Assembly: GCF_026460985.1 (NCBI RefSeq)
Contig: NZ_JAPKNM010000006.1
Location: forward strand, 37,979 to 101,978
From: Sphingomonas sp.
GTDB lineage: Bacteria; Pseudomonadota; Alphaproteobacteria; Sphingomonadales; Sphingomonadaceae
Length of the DNA: 64,000 nucleotides
Direction of reading: 5' to 3'
The position numbers and the translations under genes were made by a program. The notes below the pieces were generated by a model. The model ran no database searches and was not told the DNA's origin. It saw nothing but the letters and a program-made list of their open reading frames with translations. Positions 19,369-29,573 of the stretch are shown here, piece by piece. Numbering within the stretch: the stretch's first letter is position 1; every line of letters begins with the position of its first letter.

Positions 19369-20973
19369 ATGAAGCAGGTGCTGGGTCTGATGGCGGCGCT
19401 CGCCGCGCTGCTCGCCGTGCCTGCCGCGGCGCAGGACGTGCCGCGCATCGTCTCGCGCGACGGCAAGCATGCGCTGATGGTCGACGGCGCGCCCTTCCTG
19501 ATGCTCGGCGCGCAGGTCAACAATTCGAGCAACTATCCCGCCGCCTTGCCCAAGGTCTGGCCGGTGATCGACCAGCTCAAGGCGAACACGCTGCAGGTGC
19601 CGATCGCCTGGGAGCAGATCGAGCCCGAGGAAGGCAAGTTCGACTTCTCGTTCGTCGACACCCTGCTCGAGCAGGCGCGCGAGCATGACGTGCGGCTGGT
19701 GCTGCTGTGGTTCGCGACGTGGAAGAACACCGGCACCGCTTATGCACCGCGCTGGGTGAAGTTGAACAACAAGCGCTTCCCGCGGATGATCGGGCGCGAG
19801 GGCAAGGTCCATTATGCCTTCTCCCCGCTCGCCAAATCGACGCTGGAGGCCGACAAGAAGGCGTTCGTCGCGCTGATGCGGCACCTGCGCGAGCGCGATC
19901 CCGGCAACACCGTGATCATGATGCAGGTGGAGAACGAGCCCGGCACCTATGGCAGCGCGCGCGACCATTCGCCCGAGGCCGACCGGCTGTTCGCCGGACC
20001 GGTGCCCGCAGCGCTCCTGAAGCAGACGGGGAAGAAGCCGGGAAGCTGGGCGCAAGTCTATGGCCGCGACGCCGAGCTGTTCTTCCACAGCTGGTACGTC
20101 GCGAGCTATATCGACGCGGTCGCCGCGGCCGGAAAGGCGGTCAAGCCGCTGCCGATGTACGCCAATGCGGCGCTGACCGGCAGCCCGTTCGGCTGGCAGG
20201 ATCCCAATACCTATGCCAGCGGCGGCCCGGCGCACACGGTGATCGACGTCTACAAGGCCGCAGCGCCGCATCTCGACCTGGTCGGCCCCGACATCTACAA
20301 TCCCGACCACAAGGCCTATCTGGGCTTCCTCGACGCCTATACGCGCGCCGACAACCCGCTGTTCGTCCCCGAGACGGGCAATGCCCGCGGCTATGCGCGC
20401 TATTTCTTCCCGACGATCGGCCGCGGCGCGATCGGCTGGTCGATGTTCGGGATGGACGCGAGCGGCTATTACAACTTCCCGCTGGGCGCGCCCAAGCTCG
20501 ACCAGGCGACGATCGACCTGTTCGCGCGCAACTATCGCCTGTTCCGGCCGATGCAGCGCGAATGGGCGCGGCTCGCCTTCGAGGGCCAGGTCTGGGGCGT
20601 CGCCGAGCCGACCGACCCTGAGGCGAAGCACAGCCAGACGATCGATCTCGGCGCACACAAGGCGACGGTGACCTTCGGCCGGCTGCAGTTCGGCTTCGAC
20701 CCGGCCAAGGGCAATGCCGAGCCGCTGGGCGGCGTAGCGATCGCGCGGCTGGGGCCGGACGAGTATCTACTCACCGGCTTCGACGCGCGGGTCGAGTTCG
20801 CGCTGACCAACCCGGGGGACCGCAACCTGATGTTCGACCGCATCGAGGAAGGCCATTTCGAGAACGGGAAATGGGTGTTCGAGCGGGTGTGGAACGGCGA
20901 CCAGACCGATTACGGGCTGAACTTCACCGACCTGCCGCAGGTGCTCAAGGTGAAGCTGGCGACCTGGCCTTGA
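19369..20973 (+). CDS. GH35-like beta-galactosidase, DUF5597-type
   Basis: Signal peptide; HALMVDGAPFLMLGAQVNNSSNYPAALPKVWPVIDQLKANTLQVPIAWEQIEPEEGKFDFSFVDTLLEQAREHDVRLVLLWFATWKN...MQVENEPGTYG. Confidence 0.8.
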   Translation: MKQVLGLMAALAALLAVPAAAQDVPRIVSRDGKHALMVDGAPFLMLGAQVNNSSNYPAALPKVWPVIDQLKANTLQVPIAWEQIEPEEGKFDFSFVDTLLEQAREHDVRLVLLWFATWKNTGTAYAPRWVKLNNKRFPRMIGREGKVHYAFSPLAKSTLEADKKAFVALMRHLRERDPGNTVIMMQVENEPGTYGSARDHSPEADRLFAGPVPAALLKQTGKKPGSWAQVYGRDAELFFHSWYVASYIDAVAAAGKAVKPLPMYANAALTGSPFGWQDPNTYASGGPAHTVIDVYKAAAPHLDLVGPDIYNPDHKAYLGFLDAYTRADNPLFVPETGNARGYARYFFPTIGRGAIGWSMFGMDASGYYNFPLGAPKLDQATIDLFARNYRLFRPMQREWARLAFEGQVWGVAEPTDPEAKHSQTIDLGAHKATVTFGRLQFGFDPAKGNAEPLGGVAIARLGPDEYLLTGFDARVEFALTNPGDRNLMFDRIEEGHFENGKWVFERVWNGDQTDYGLNFTDLPQVLKVKLATWP

Positions 20974-20982
20974 GATACACGA

Positions 20983-21108
20983 ATCCTCCCCCGCCAGGGG
21001 GAGGTGTCGCCGAAGGCGACGGAGGGGGAGGTAAGCGACACATTGGCCGTCGTGCTTCCGCCCCCTCCGTCATGCTGCGCATGCCACCTCCCCCTGGCGA
21101 GGGAGGAT
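20983..21108. repeat. palindrome-ended repeat, family B copy 2
   Basis: atcctcccccgccagggggaggtgtcgccgaaggcgacgg...cacctccccctggcgagggaggat. Confidence 0.85.
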
Positions 21109-21115
21109 TAATGAA

Positions 21116-21775
21116 TTACCCCGCGGGCGCGTCGAAGGTGAAGCTGTGGGTTTCGCCGGCGACCATCACCGTGACCACCAGCCCGCGCTCGCGCTTGTTG
21201 CGGAACTTGATCTTCTCCGAGACCAGCTGACCCGCGGCGACCTGGCCGGGGGCGATATTGGTGTCGGCGAGAATGCCGGCCTGGAGCGCGGCGATCTGCT
21301 GCTCGGCCGCCGCGACATCGGCGGACTTGCGCGTACGCTTGCCCGTCGGCTGCGCGACCGGGCCCGAGGTCATGCCGCCGGTGAAGCCGCTGACGTCCTT
21401 CTGTCCCGAAAAGGTGGTGTTCATCGCCGGGGCGCTCTGCTGGGCGGCAACCGTGGGCTCGGCGCCGCCCATTCCGGCCGCCGCGCGCACGTCCTGGATG
21501 AGCGCGGCCAGGGGACGGACCGCGATCGTCTCGCCCGCGGCAGTCGCGATCCGCACCGAGGCGGGACCGAAGGCGACCGGCTCGCGCGTGCGGTTCTGCG
21601 CGGCGATCCGCAGCACCAGCCGACCGTCCGACAGCGCGGGGTCGGCACTGACGCTGACCGCGCTCGCCGTCTTGGTCGAGGTGATCCCGGCATGGATGTC
21701 CTGCAGCGCGGCCGCCGTGAGCGGGACCGCGGCGCTCGCCAGCAGCAGCGGGAAGATCGCGGTGCGCAGCTTCAT
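21116..21775 (-). CDS. secreted protein of unknown function, last gene of TBDR 2/halogenase cluster
   Basis: MKLRTAIFPLLLASAAVPLTAAALQDIHAGITSTKTASAVSVSADPALSDGRLVLRIAAQNRTREPVAFGP...; clear signal peptide; start set at internal Met. Confidence 0.65.
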   Translation of the reverse strand: MKLRTAIFPLLLASAAVPLTAAALQDIHAGITSTKTASAVSVSADPALSDGRLVLRIAAQNRTREPVAFGPASVRIATAAGETIAVRPLAALIQDVRAAAGMGGAEPTVAAQQSAPAMNTTFSGQKDVSGFTGGMTSGPVAQPTGKRTRKSADVAAAEQQIAALQAGILADTNIAPGQVAAGQLVSEKIKFRNKRERGLVVTVMVAGETHSFTFDAPAG

Positions 21776-21786
21776 CGTCTCGGCTC

Positions 21787-23322
21787 CTATCCTGCGGATG
21801 CGGCTTTGATCGGCTGCCCGGCAGCGGCGCTGCAGAAGCGGTCGATATATTGCTGGTGCGTGGGCATGCGATCGGCGGTCTGTGCGATCACCTGGCGCAT
21901 GCCGCCGAGGATCGCGGCAAGCTCCTGCGGCGCGACCGTGTCGGCGAGCGGATCGTGCGCGGCGGGCCAGACCCCCTGCCCCATCAGCACCGCGAGCCAG
22001 CTGGGGGGATGGAAGAGCTCGTACTGGCGCTCGATCAGCCGGCCGTTGGCGCGGAACATCTCCATCTTGGCCGCGAGCGTATCGGGGATCGGCATCGCCG
22101 CGCACTGGCGCCAGAACGGCTCGTCGCGCTGGTTGGCCTGGTAATGGAGCACGAGGAAGTCGCGGATCGATTCCATCTCGGCATCGACCAGCCGGTTATA
22201 CTCGGCCGCGAGGAGCGGATCGAAGTTGCGATCGGGGAACCAGGACAGGAGCTTGGAGATGCCGGTCTGGATCAAGTGGATGCTGGTCGATTCGAGCGGC
22301 TCGAGGAAGCCGGAGGCGAGGCCGAGCGCGATGCAGTTGCGGTTCCAGGCGCGACGGCGGCGGCCGGTGGTGAAGCGCAGCGGGCGCGGATCGGCCTCGG
22401 GCGCACCGTCGAGGTTCGCCATCAGGATCGCATGCGCCTCGTCGTCCGAGATCGCGCCGCTGCAATAGACATGGCCATTGCCGGTACGGTGCTGGAGCGG
22501 GATGCGCCATTGCCACCCCGCCTTGCGCGCGGTCGAGCGCGTGAAGGGCGTCGGATCCTCGACCCGCGCGCAGGGCACCGCGATCGCGCGATCGCAGGGC
22601 AGCCAGTGCGTCCATGCCTCGTAGCCGGTGTCGAGCGCCTCGGTGATCAGCCCGCGAAAGCCGGTGCAGTCGATGAACAGATCGGCCTCGATCGACCGCC
22701 CGTCGGCGAGGGTGAGCCGATCGACGAACCCGTCCTCGGGGCGGAGCACCACCTCGGCGATCTTGCCCTCGACGCGCACGACGCCGCGCGCCTCGGCGCG
22801 GGCGCGGAGATAGCGGGCATAGAGCGAGGCGTCGAAATGATAGGCGTAGGAGAAGGTCGAGAAGACCGGCGGCGACTGGGGCGTCGCGATCTCGAACCGG
22901 CCGCGATACGCCGCCTGGTGCGTGAGCGAATAGGCGTCGAGCGGCGTGGTGCTGCCCAATGTGCGCGCGCGGAGCCATTGCTGGTGGAAGGGCGTGAGCC
23001 CGAAATCGTCGCCATAGCGGCCGAAGGGATGGAAATAGCGTTCGCCGGGACGCAGCCAGTCGACGAACTCGATGCCGAGCTTGAACGTGCCCTGGGTCGC
23101 GCGGACGAACTCGTGCTCGTCGACGCCGAGGATCTTGTTGAACAATTGGATCGGCGGGATCGTCGCCTCGCCCACGCCGATCGTGCCGATCTCGTCGGAT
23201 TCGACGAGCACGATACGGCACTGGTCCGGCCGGAACGCAGTGGAGAGCGCGGCGGCGGCCATCCAGCCCGCGGTGCCGCCGCCGGCGATCAGGATCGAGC
23301 GGATGCGATCGTCGGCGCTCAT
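21787..23322 (-). CDS. flavin-dependent 'tryptophan halogenase' family protein (copy 2)
   Basis: [18 protein letters not shown]...[12 protein letters not shown]...[20 protein letters not shown]. Confidence 0.9.
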   Translation of the reverse strand: MSADDRIRSILIAGGGTAGWMAAAALSTAFRPDQCRIVLVESDEIGTIGVGEATIPPIQLFNKILGVDEHEFVRATQGTFKLGIEFVDWLRPGERYFHPFGRYGDDFGLTPFHQQWLRARTLGSTTPLDAYSLTHQAAYRGRFEIATPQSPPVFSTFSYAYHFDASLYARYLRARAEARGVVRVEGKIAEVVLRPEDGFVDRLTLADGRSIEADLFIDCTGFRGLITEALDTGYEAWTHWLPCDRAIAVPCARVEDPTPFTRSTARKAGWQWRIPLQHRTGNGHVYCSGAISDDEAHAILMANLDGAPEADPRPLRFTTGRRRRAWNRNCIALGLASGFLEPLESTSIHLIQTGISKLLSWFPDRNFDPLLAAEYNRLVDAEMESIRDFLVLHYQANQRDEPFWRQCAAMPIPDTLAAKMEMFRANGRLIERQYELFHPPSWLAVLMGQGVWPAAHDPLADTVAPQELAAILGGMRQVIAQTADRMPTHQQYIDRFCSAAAGQPIKAASAG

Positions 23323-24830
23323 GCGGCCTCCGCCTGGCAGCAATGCCGGATGAAGATTTCGTGCGGCGGCATCGCCTCGGCCGCGCGGACGAGCTGCTGA
23401 CGGCGATGCGCGAGGCCGGCGCGGAGCCGCTCGGGATCGAGCCGATCGACCAGGGGATCGTAACGATCGGGCAGGAAGCCGTTGCCCGCGAAGATCGCGA
23501 CCCAGCTCGGCTCCTGATAGCTCTCCTCCGAGAGAAGAGGCACGCGGCCGGTGGCGCGGAACATTTCGATCTTGTGGCGCAACGTGTCGGGCACTTCCAT
23601 CGTGCGGCAATAATCCCAGAGCGGCGCGTCGTCACGGCGGGTGAGACAGTAATGGAGGATCAGGAAGTCGCGGATCCGCTCGAACTCGCTGGTGGTGACG
23701 CGGTTATACTCCTCGGCGATGCGCGGATCCCAGTTGCGGTCGGGGAAATACTCGATCAGCCGCGCGATCCCCGTCTGGATGAGCTGGATGCTGGTCGATT
23801 CGAGCGGCTCCATGAAGCCGCCCGCCAGCCCGATCGCGACGCAATTGCCGTTCCAGAACTTCCGCCGCCGCCCCGTGGTGAAGCGCAGCACGCGCGGATC
23901 GGCGAGGAGCTCGCCCTCGACGTTCGCGGTGAACAGCTCGCGTGCGCGCGCATCGTCGGTGAAGCGCGACGAATAGACATAGCCGTTGCCCATCCGGTGC
24001 TGGAGCGGGATGCGCCATTGCCAGCCGGCCTCGCGCGCGGTGGAAACGGTGTGCGGCGTCGGGGGCCCCGCGAGCGTGCTCGGCGCGACCACGGCGCTGT
24101 CGCAGGGCAGCCAGTGGCGCCAGTCCTCGTACCCGGTGCCGAGCGCTTCCTCGATCAGCAGCCCACGGAACCCCGAACAATCGACGAACAGGTCGGCGGC
24201 GTGGCTTTGCCCATCCTGCGTGACCACCGCGGCGATCCGGCCGCTCTCGCCATCGAGCCGGGCGTCGACCACCCTGCCCTCGATCCGGCGCACGCCGCGC
24301 TTCTCGGCATAGTTGCGCAGGAAGCGGGCGTAGAGAAGCGCGTCGAAATGGAAGGCGTAGCGATAGAAATGCTGCTGGCTCGCCGGATCGGGCGACGGTG
24401 GGGCAAAGCGGCCGCGACGCGCCATCGCGTAAGGCAGGCTGTAGTCGTCGATCGGCGTCGTGTCGCCCTGCCCGCGCAGCTTGAGCCAGTGATGGTGCGG
24501 CGCGATGCCTTCGATCGCATCGCCATAGTCGCCGAAGCCGTGGAAATGGGTGTTGCCGATCGTGCCCCAGTCGCGGAACTCGATGCCGAGCTTGAAGGAG
24601 CCCTGGGTCGCCTTGACGAACTCGCGCTCGTCGATCCCGAGCAGGCCGTTCAGGTGCTGCATCAGCGGCACCGTCGCCTCGCCGACGCCGATGGTACCGA
24701 TCTCCTCGGACTCGATCAGCGTGATCGTGCAGCGCGCGGGATCGAGGAAGCGCGACAGTACGGCCGCGCTGATCCATCCGGCGGTACCCCCGCCGACGAT
24801 GAGGATCGATTGAATCGCCTGATCGGACAT
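23319..24830 (-). CDS. flavin-dependent 'tryptophan halogenase' family protein (copy 3)
   Basis: [20 protein letters not shown]...[12 protein letters not shown]...[23 protein letters not shown] overlap with copy 2. Confidence 0.9.
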   Translation of the reverse strand: MSDQAIQSILIVGGGTAGWISAAVLSRFLDPARCTITLIESEEIGTIGVGEATVPLMQHLNGLLGIDEREFVKATQGSFKLGIEFRDWGTIGNTHFHGFGDYGDAIEGIAPHHHWLKLRGQGDTTPIDDYSLPYAMARRGRFAPPSPDPASQQHFYRYAFHFDALLYARFLRNYAEKRGVRRIEGRVVDARLDGESGRIAAVVTQDGQSHAADLFVDCSGFRGLLIEEALGTGYEDWRHWLPCDSAVVAPSTLAGPPTPHTVSTAREAGWQWRIPLQHRMGNGYVYSSRFTDDARARELFTANVEGELLADPRVLRFTTGRRRKFWNGNCVAIGLAGGFMEPLESTSIQLIQTGIARLIEYFPDRNWDPRIAEEYNRVTTSEFERIRDFLILHYCLTRRDDAPLWDYCRTMEVPDTLRHKIEMFRATGRVPLLSEESYQEPSWVAIFAGNGFLPDRYDPLVDRLDPERLRAGLAHRRQQLVRAAEAMPPHEIFIRHCCQAEAA

Positions 24831-24862
24831 GCTGCCCCGGAGGTTAGACGCGACGGGACCCG

Positions 24863-24898
24863 GAAAAAAGATGGCGGCGCCCCCGAGGGGACGCCGCC
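24863..24898 (-). terminator. rho-independent terminator-like hairpin between TBDR 2 and halogenases
   Basis: Minus strand GGCGGCGTCCCC-TCGG-GGGCGCCGCC followed by ATCTTTTTTCC. Confidence 0.8.
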
Positions 24899-24910
24899 AA
24901 GTTTCTGGGA

Positions 24911-27900
24911 TCAGAAGCTGGCCCGGATGATACCGGCGATGCGCCTGTCGGTATCCGTCCAGCTGTAGCGCGGATGGAGGACCGCACCTCCGACGTCCAG
25001 GAACGTGCGCGTGTTGAGCAGATTGGTGCCCTGCACGCCGATCTTGATGTTGTTCGTGATGTTGACGAGGATCGAGCCGTCGAGCTGGCCGTAATCCTCC
25101 GACCAGACCGGGGCGTTGAGGTTCGCCGCCGAGGTCGTCAGCAGATATTCCGACCGCCAGTTATAGGCGAGCCGCGCCGAGACCCCGTACTTCTCGTAGA
25201 TCGCGGCGACGTTGTAGCTCCACTTGGACATGCCCTCGAGCGGCAGCGTCGTGTCGTTCGCGTTGTTGATCTGGTTGGGATCGAGCGTGTTGACCGGCTG
25301 GTTGGCGCCGCCGGTGCTGTCGACATAGGTCAGGTTGCCCGAGAAGCCGAGCCCGCCGAGCACGCCGGGCAGCATGTCGAAGAACTGGGTATAGGCCAGC
25401 TCGAAGCCCTTGATCTTGCCGTGCTCGCCATTGACGGCGCGCGTGACATTGAACGTCATCGACTGGCCGTTGCTGGTATAGGTCTCGTTGGCGTTGCCCG
25501 AGATGATGTAGTCCTTGATGTCCTTGTAAAAGGCCGCGAACGTCAGGCTGTTCGACTTGCCGAAATAATATTCGGCGCTGAAGTCGAACTGATCCGACTT
25601 GGTCGGCTTCAGGTACGGATTGCCCGCCTGCCCGGTCAGCCCGTTGGGCTGCGCGCGCAGCTGATAGCCGTTGGTCTCGAGGCTGAAGCCGAGCGTCGCA
25701 TAGGGCCGCAGCTGCGAGAAGTTCGGCCGTACGATCGCCCTGCCCGCCGCGAGGCGCAGCTGGAGCTGATCGGTGACGAAGAACCGCAGGTTCAGCGTCG
25801 GCAGGACGTTGGTATATTCGTTGGAATAGGTCTGGTCGGCAAGCCGGCCGCCGGCGCCCGCGTTCGAGAAGGCAAGCGCCTGGATGAGGCCGGCGCAAGC
25901 CGCGGCACCGTTCTGCGCGATGCAGGCGGCAGGCGTCATCGCGTTCGAAATCGAGCCGACGCTGAGATAGCCGGTCGCCTCGTTCTTGGTACGCACGACG
26001 CGGACGCCGATATTGCCGTCGAAGTGCAGCGGACCCTCCGAACCGAAGCGCAGCATGCCGTAGCCCGCCAGCGTCTTCTCGCGCTGGACGGCGATGCCGC
26101 CCGAGGGATTGTCGCCTGCGGGATTGGCGGAGGCGTAGCTGTTCTCGGTCAGCGGGGTCCAGCCCCAGCCCGACGTCTCCGTGGCCTTGAGATACTCATA
26201 GGCATTGGCGGTGCCGTTGGTCATGAGATCGACCGACGGGAACCAGCCCACGCCCGGAACGGCGATGTTGCCGCGGAAGAAATCGTCGTAGTTGAACTGT
26301 TCCGACTGCGCCGGCAGGCCCGGGTTCGCAGGCGACCCGGTCTGGTTCAGGAAGACCGGCGCGCCGCCGCCATTGCCCCAGAACTGGTTCGAGAGCAGGC
26401 CCCAGTTATAGCCGGTCTGGCGGGTGACGGCCTCGCGATCGGTGGCGCGGACGCCCGCGCGGAACGACTTGAGGAAGCTGTCGTCGTTGAACTTGTACTC
26501 GACATCGAGGCGCTCGGCCCACTGGCCCGCACGATTGTCCTCGATGTGGTCCATCGCCGCGGCCCACCAGTAATTGGCCTGGCCGGCGAGCGACGCACCG
26601 TTCTCGGTGGTCGTGACGCTGGGCGTGTTGCCGCTCAGATCGAACGCGATATTGGGACGGCGCGCATCGAAGAAGCCGGGCGCGACACCGAATTCGCTGA
26701 AGGCGGTGAAGCTGAGCACGTCCGAAGTCGAGTGCACGCGCTGGACGTCGGCGCTGACCGCCCAGTGATCGCCGGGGGTCCATTTCCAGTTGATCGAATA
26801 GTCGCGCGTGACCTTGTGCGACTCGCCGTAGCGCGTGTCGAGGTCCATGTTGGCGTTGCGATAGGTGCCCGCCTGGAGCACGCCGTCGCCGTTGACCTGA
26901 TAGGTCGAATCATAGTCGGGGAGCGAATAGACGCCCTCGGCATGCTCCATGTCCTTCGGATCGGCCGAAGAGACGAAGCCTTCGAAGGTGAAGGTCATGT
27001 CGGGATCGGGACGAAGCTGAACCGATCCGTTGAACGAAGTACGACGCTGCTGCCAGTCGATCCGGCGCCAGCCGAGCGACGAGGGCACCAGGATGTTCTG
27101 GAACCCCGCCGGCGCGCCGGCGTTCGCGCGCACCGTGTAGGTGCCGAGCTGGATGCTGTCGGTACGATTGCCGATATTGTTGATGCTGCCCGAGAGCAGG
27201 ATGCCGATCTCGCCCAGGCCGACGTCCCAGCGGTTGCTGTAGAGGCCGTTGGCGGACCAATAGCCCTTCTGGCGCATATCGGCATAGTTGTAGTCGCCCG
27301 ACACGGCGATGACCTGCCCGGCTTGGTCGAAGGGCTTGCGCGTGCGCAGGTTGACGATGCCGCCGACACCGCCTTCGATCATTTCGGCCGAGGGGTTCTT
27401 GTAGACGTCGACGCCGGCGAGCAGATCGGGCGAGACGTCCTCGAAGCTCAGGCCGCGGCCGTTGTTCGCCGAGAAGACGTCGCGGCCGTTGGTTTCGGAA
27501 CGGACCCAGGAGAGGCCGCGGATGAAGACGCCGCCGCCTTCCGCCGCGAGGCGGGCGGGATCGCGATTCTCGTTGGTGCGCTGGAGCGTGATGCCGGGGA
27601 TGCGCTGGAGCGCCTCCGAGACCGAGCGATCGGGAAGCGCGCCGATATCCTGTGCGGAGATCGAGTCGACGATCTGGTCGGCGTTGCGCTTGATGTTGCG
27701 CGCGCTGGTGAGCGAGGCGCGAATGCCGGTGACAACGACGTCGTCGTCCTGCGCGGCCTCGCTCGCGGGCGCCGTCTGATCGGCAGGCTGGGCCTGATCC
27801 TGCGGCGGCGCGGCGGCGACGATGGGATCATCGGCGGCGAAAGCGGGCATTGCCCAGCTGGTGGCGACCAGCGCGAGAGTGGAAACACCGCGGCGAATCA

Positions 27901-27943
27901 ATCCGGCGCGCGATCCGCCAAAACCCGAACGAACCTCAGTCAT
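24911..27943 (-). CDS. TonB-dependent receptor (copy 2)
   Basis: MTEVRSGFGG...; DDVVVTGIRASLTSARNIKRNADQIVDSISAQDIGALPDRSVSEALQRIPGITLQR plug; C-terminal ...GIIRASF. Confidence 0.93.
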   Translation of the reverse strand: MTEVRSGFGGSRAGLIRRGVSTLALVATSWAMPAFAADDPIVAAAPPQDQAQPADQTAPASEAAQDDDVVVTGIRASLTSARNIKRNADQIVDSISAQDIGALPDRSVSEALQRIPGITLQRTNENRDPARLAAEGGGVFIRGLSWVRSETNGRDVFSANNGRGLSFEDVSPDLLAGVDVYKNPSAEMIEGGVGGIVNLRTRKPFDQAGQVIAVSGDYNYADMRQKGYWSANGLYSNRWDVGLGEIGILLSGSINNIGNRTDSIQLGTYTVRANAGAPAGFQNILVPSSLGWRRIDWQQRRTSFNGSVQLRPDPDMTFTFEGFVSSADPKDMEHAEGVYSLPDYDSTYQVNGDGVLQAGTYRNANMDLDTRYGESHKVTRDYSINWKWTPGDHWAVSADVQRVHSTSDVLSFTAFSEFGVAPGFFDARRPNIAFDLSGNTPSVTTTENGASLAGQANYWWAAAMDHIEDNRAGQWAERLDVEYKFNDDSFLKSFRAGVRATDREAVTRQTGYNWGLLSNQFWGNGGGAPVFLNQTGSPANPGLPAQSEQFNYDDFFRGNIAVPGVGWFPSVDLMTNGTANAYEYLKATETSGWGWTPLTENSYASANPAGDNPSGGIAVQREKTLAGYGMLRFGSEGPLHFDGNIGVRVVRTKNEATGYLSVGSISNAMTPAACIAQNGAAACAGLIQALAFSNAGAGGRLADQTYSNEYTNVLPTLNLRFFVTDQLQLRLAAGRAIVRPNFSQLRPYATLGFSLETNGYQLRAQPNGLTGQAGNPYLKPTKSDQFDFSAEYYFGKSNSLTFAAFYKDIKDYIISGNANETYTSNGQSMTFNVTRAVNGEHGKIKGFELAYTQFFDMLPGVLGGLGFSGNLTYVDSTGGANQPVNTLDPNQINNANDTTLPLEGMSKWSYNVAAIYEKYGVSARLAYNWRSEYLLTTSAANLNAPVWSEDYGQLDGSILVNITNNIKIGVQGTNLLNTRTFLDVGGAVLHPRYSWTDTDRRIAGIIRASF

Positions 27944-28045
27944 CAAATTCCCCCTCCCAATCCGCAGAGGAGGAATCCGGCCCCATGCCGCGACTCGACC
28001 CATCCGCGCTTTTCCCGCCTCTGACGGGCGGGTTCCATGCATGTT

Positions 28046-28060
28046 TATTAGCGCTAACAA
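28046..28060 (-). promoter_or_regulatory. LacI-family-like operator candidate upstream of TBDR 2
   Basis: Minus strand TTGTTAGCGCTAATA containing perfect palindrome TTAGCGCTAA. Confidence 0.5.
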
Positions 28061-28252
28061 TTTTCACATACAAGTACAGATTGTGTCTGGAATCGTGCTC
28101 CCGGCGAAAACGTGGCTCCAGAGCAACAGGGTGTCAGCCGCCCCTCCGCGCGAGCGATATATTCCGCCAAGCTATGCCGAGACCACTTCCGGCGGGCTGT
28201 ACGCCCCTCCCCGCCCACGCCATAGCTGCGGGCGATTTCTGCGAGGTACCCG

Positions 28253-29443
28253 ATGAAGAAGCTCGTCCTGCTTGCCCTGCTCGCCACCACCGCCTGCGCC
28301 GCCTCGCGCGCCGCGCCGGGCGAGGATGCCGATCTGCACAAGCGGCTGCTGACGCTCGACACCCATCTCGACACGCCGGTCCATTTCAGCCGTCCCGGCT
28401 GGAGCTTCGGCGAGCGGCACGATCATGCCACCGATCCGGCGCAGGTCGATCTGGGCCGCATGGACGCGGGCGACCTCGATGGCGGGTTCTTCGTGATCTA
28501 CACCGCATCGGGTCCTCTGACCCCGGAAGGCTATGCCGCCGCCAAGGACTTCGCGTTCAGGCGCTCGGACGAGATCCACGCGACTTTGGCCAAGTTCCCG
28601 GACCGGATCGGGCTGGCGACCAAGGCGAGCGACGCCGCGCGGCTCGACAAGGCGAGCAAGCGCTTCGCCTTCATCAGCATCGAGAACAGCTATCCCTTGG
28701 GCGAGGATCTCTCGTTGCTCGGCGAATTCTATCGGCGCGGCGTGCGCATGGCTTCGCCCGTGCATTTCCGCAACAACCAGTTCGGCGATTCGGCGACCGA
28801 CAAGCCGAAGTGGAACGGCCTCAGCCCCCTGGGCAGGCAATGGGTCGCCGAGATGAACCGGCTGGGAATGGTGCTCGACGCGAGCCATGCCTCGGACGCG
28901 GTGCTCGACCAGATGATAGCGCTATCGAAAACGCCGGTGATCCTGTCGCACTCGGGATCGAAGGCGATCTTCGACCATGCCCGCAACCTCGACGATGCGC
29001 GCCTGCGCAGGCTCGCCGCATCGGGCGGGGCGATCTGCGCCAACGCCGCCTATCTGGGCGCGTCCAACCCCAATGCCGAGCGCTCGGAGATCTCCGACAA
29101 GCTGGAAGACGCCGGCAAGCTGGGACTGACTTCCGAGCAGGTCGCCGCACTCACCCGCCGCTTGCGCGAGATCGAGGCGACGGCGCCGTCGCAGCAGGCC
29201 GATTTCGAGACCTATATGCGGCTGGTGCTCCACCTGATCGAAGTGGCTGGCGTCGACCATGTCTGCTTCGGCGCCGATTGGGACGGCGGCGGCGGCGTCC
29301 CCGGCTTCGAGGACATCGACGCGCTGCCCAAGGTCACCGCGCGGCTGCGCCAGGCGGGTTATTCGAAGGCCGACATCGAGAAGATGTGGAGCGGGAACGT
29401 GCTGCGCCTGCTGCGGACGGCGGAGGAGCGGAAGGGGCGGTAG
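28253..29443 (+). CDS. membrane dipeptidase (peptidase M19), exported
   Basis: MKKLVLLALLATTACA lipoprotein-type signal; LDTHLDTPVHF...VLDASHASDAVLDQMIALSKTPVILSHSGSKAI...DHVCFGADWDGGGGVPGFEDI. Confidence 0.88.
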   Translation: MKKLVLLALLATTACAASRAAPGEDADLHKRLLTLDTHLDTPVHFSRPGWSFGERHDHATDPAQVDLGRMDAGDLDGGFFVIYTASGPLTPEGYAAAKDFAFRRSDEIHATLAKFPDRIGLATKASDAARLDKASKRFAFISIENSYPLGEDLSLLGEFYRRGVRMASPVHFRNNQFGDSATDKPKWNGLSPLGRQWVAEMNRLGMVLDASHASDAVLDQMIALSKTPVILSHSGSKAIFDHARNLDDARLRRLAASGGAICANAAYLGASNPNAERSEISDKLEDAGKLGLTSEQVAALTRRLREIEATAPSQQADFETYMRLVLHLIEVAGVDHVCFGADWDGGGGVPGFEDIDALPKVTARLRQAGYSKADIEKMWSGNVLRLLRTAEERKGR

Positions 29444-29465
29444 GCCACGCCAGCCACAACCCATA

Positions 29466-29572
29466 CGTCATCCCCGCGAAAGCGGGGACCCATCTCCCAC
29501 GCTATCCCCAAATGCACCGGTGCATTTTGCCGCTCGCTCAGGAGATGGGCCCCCGCTTTCGCGGGGGTGACG
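29466..29572. repeat. 107-bp palindrome-ended repeat, family A copy 2
   Basis: cgtcatccccgcgaaagcggggacccatctccc...ggagatgggcccccgctttcgcgggggtgacg. Confidence 0.85.
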
Positions 29573-29573
29573 A

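Noticed and set aside
24974-28024. 1016-aa plus-strand ORF antisense to TBDR 2
   Set aside because: Shadow ORF with Arg/Asp/Ala bias and no recognisable domain.
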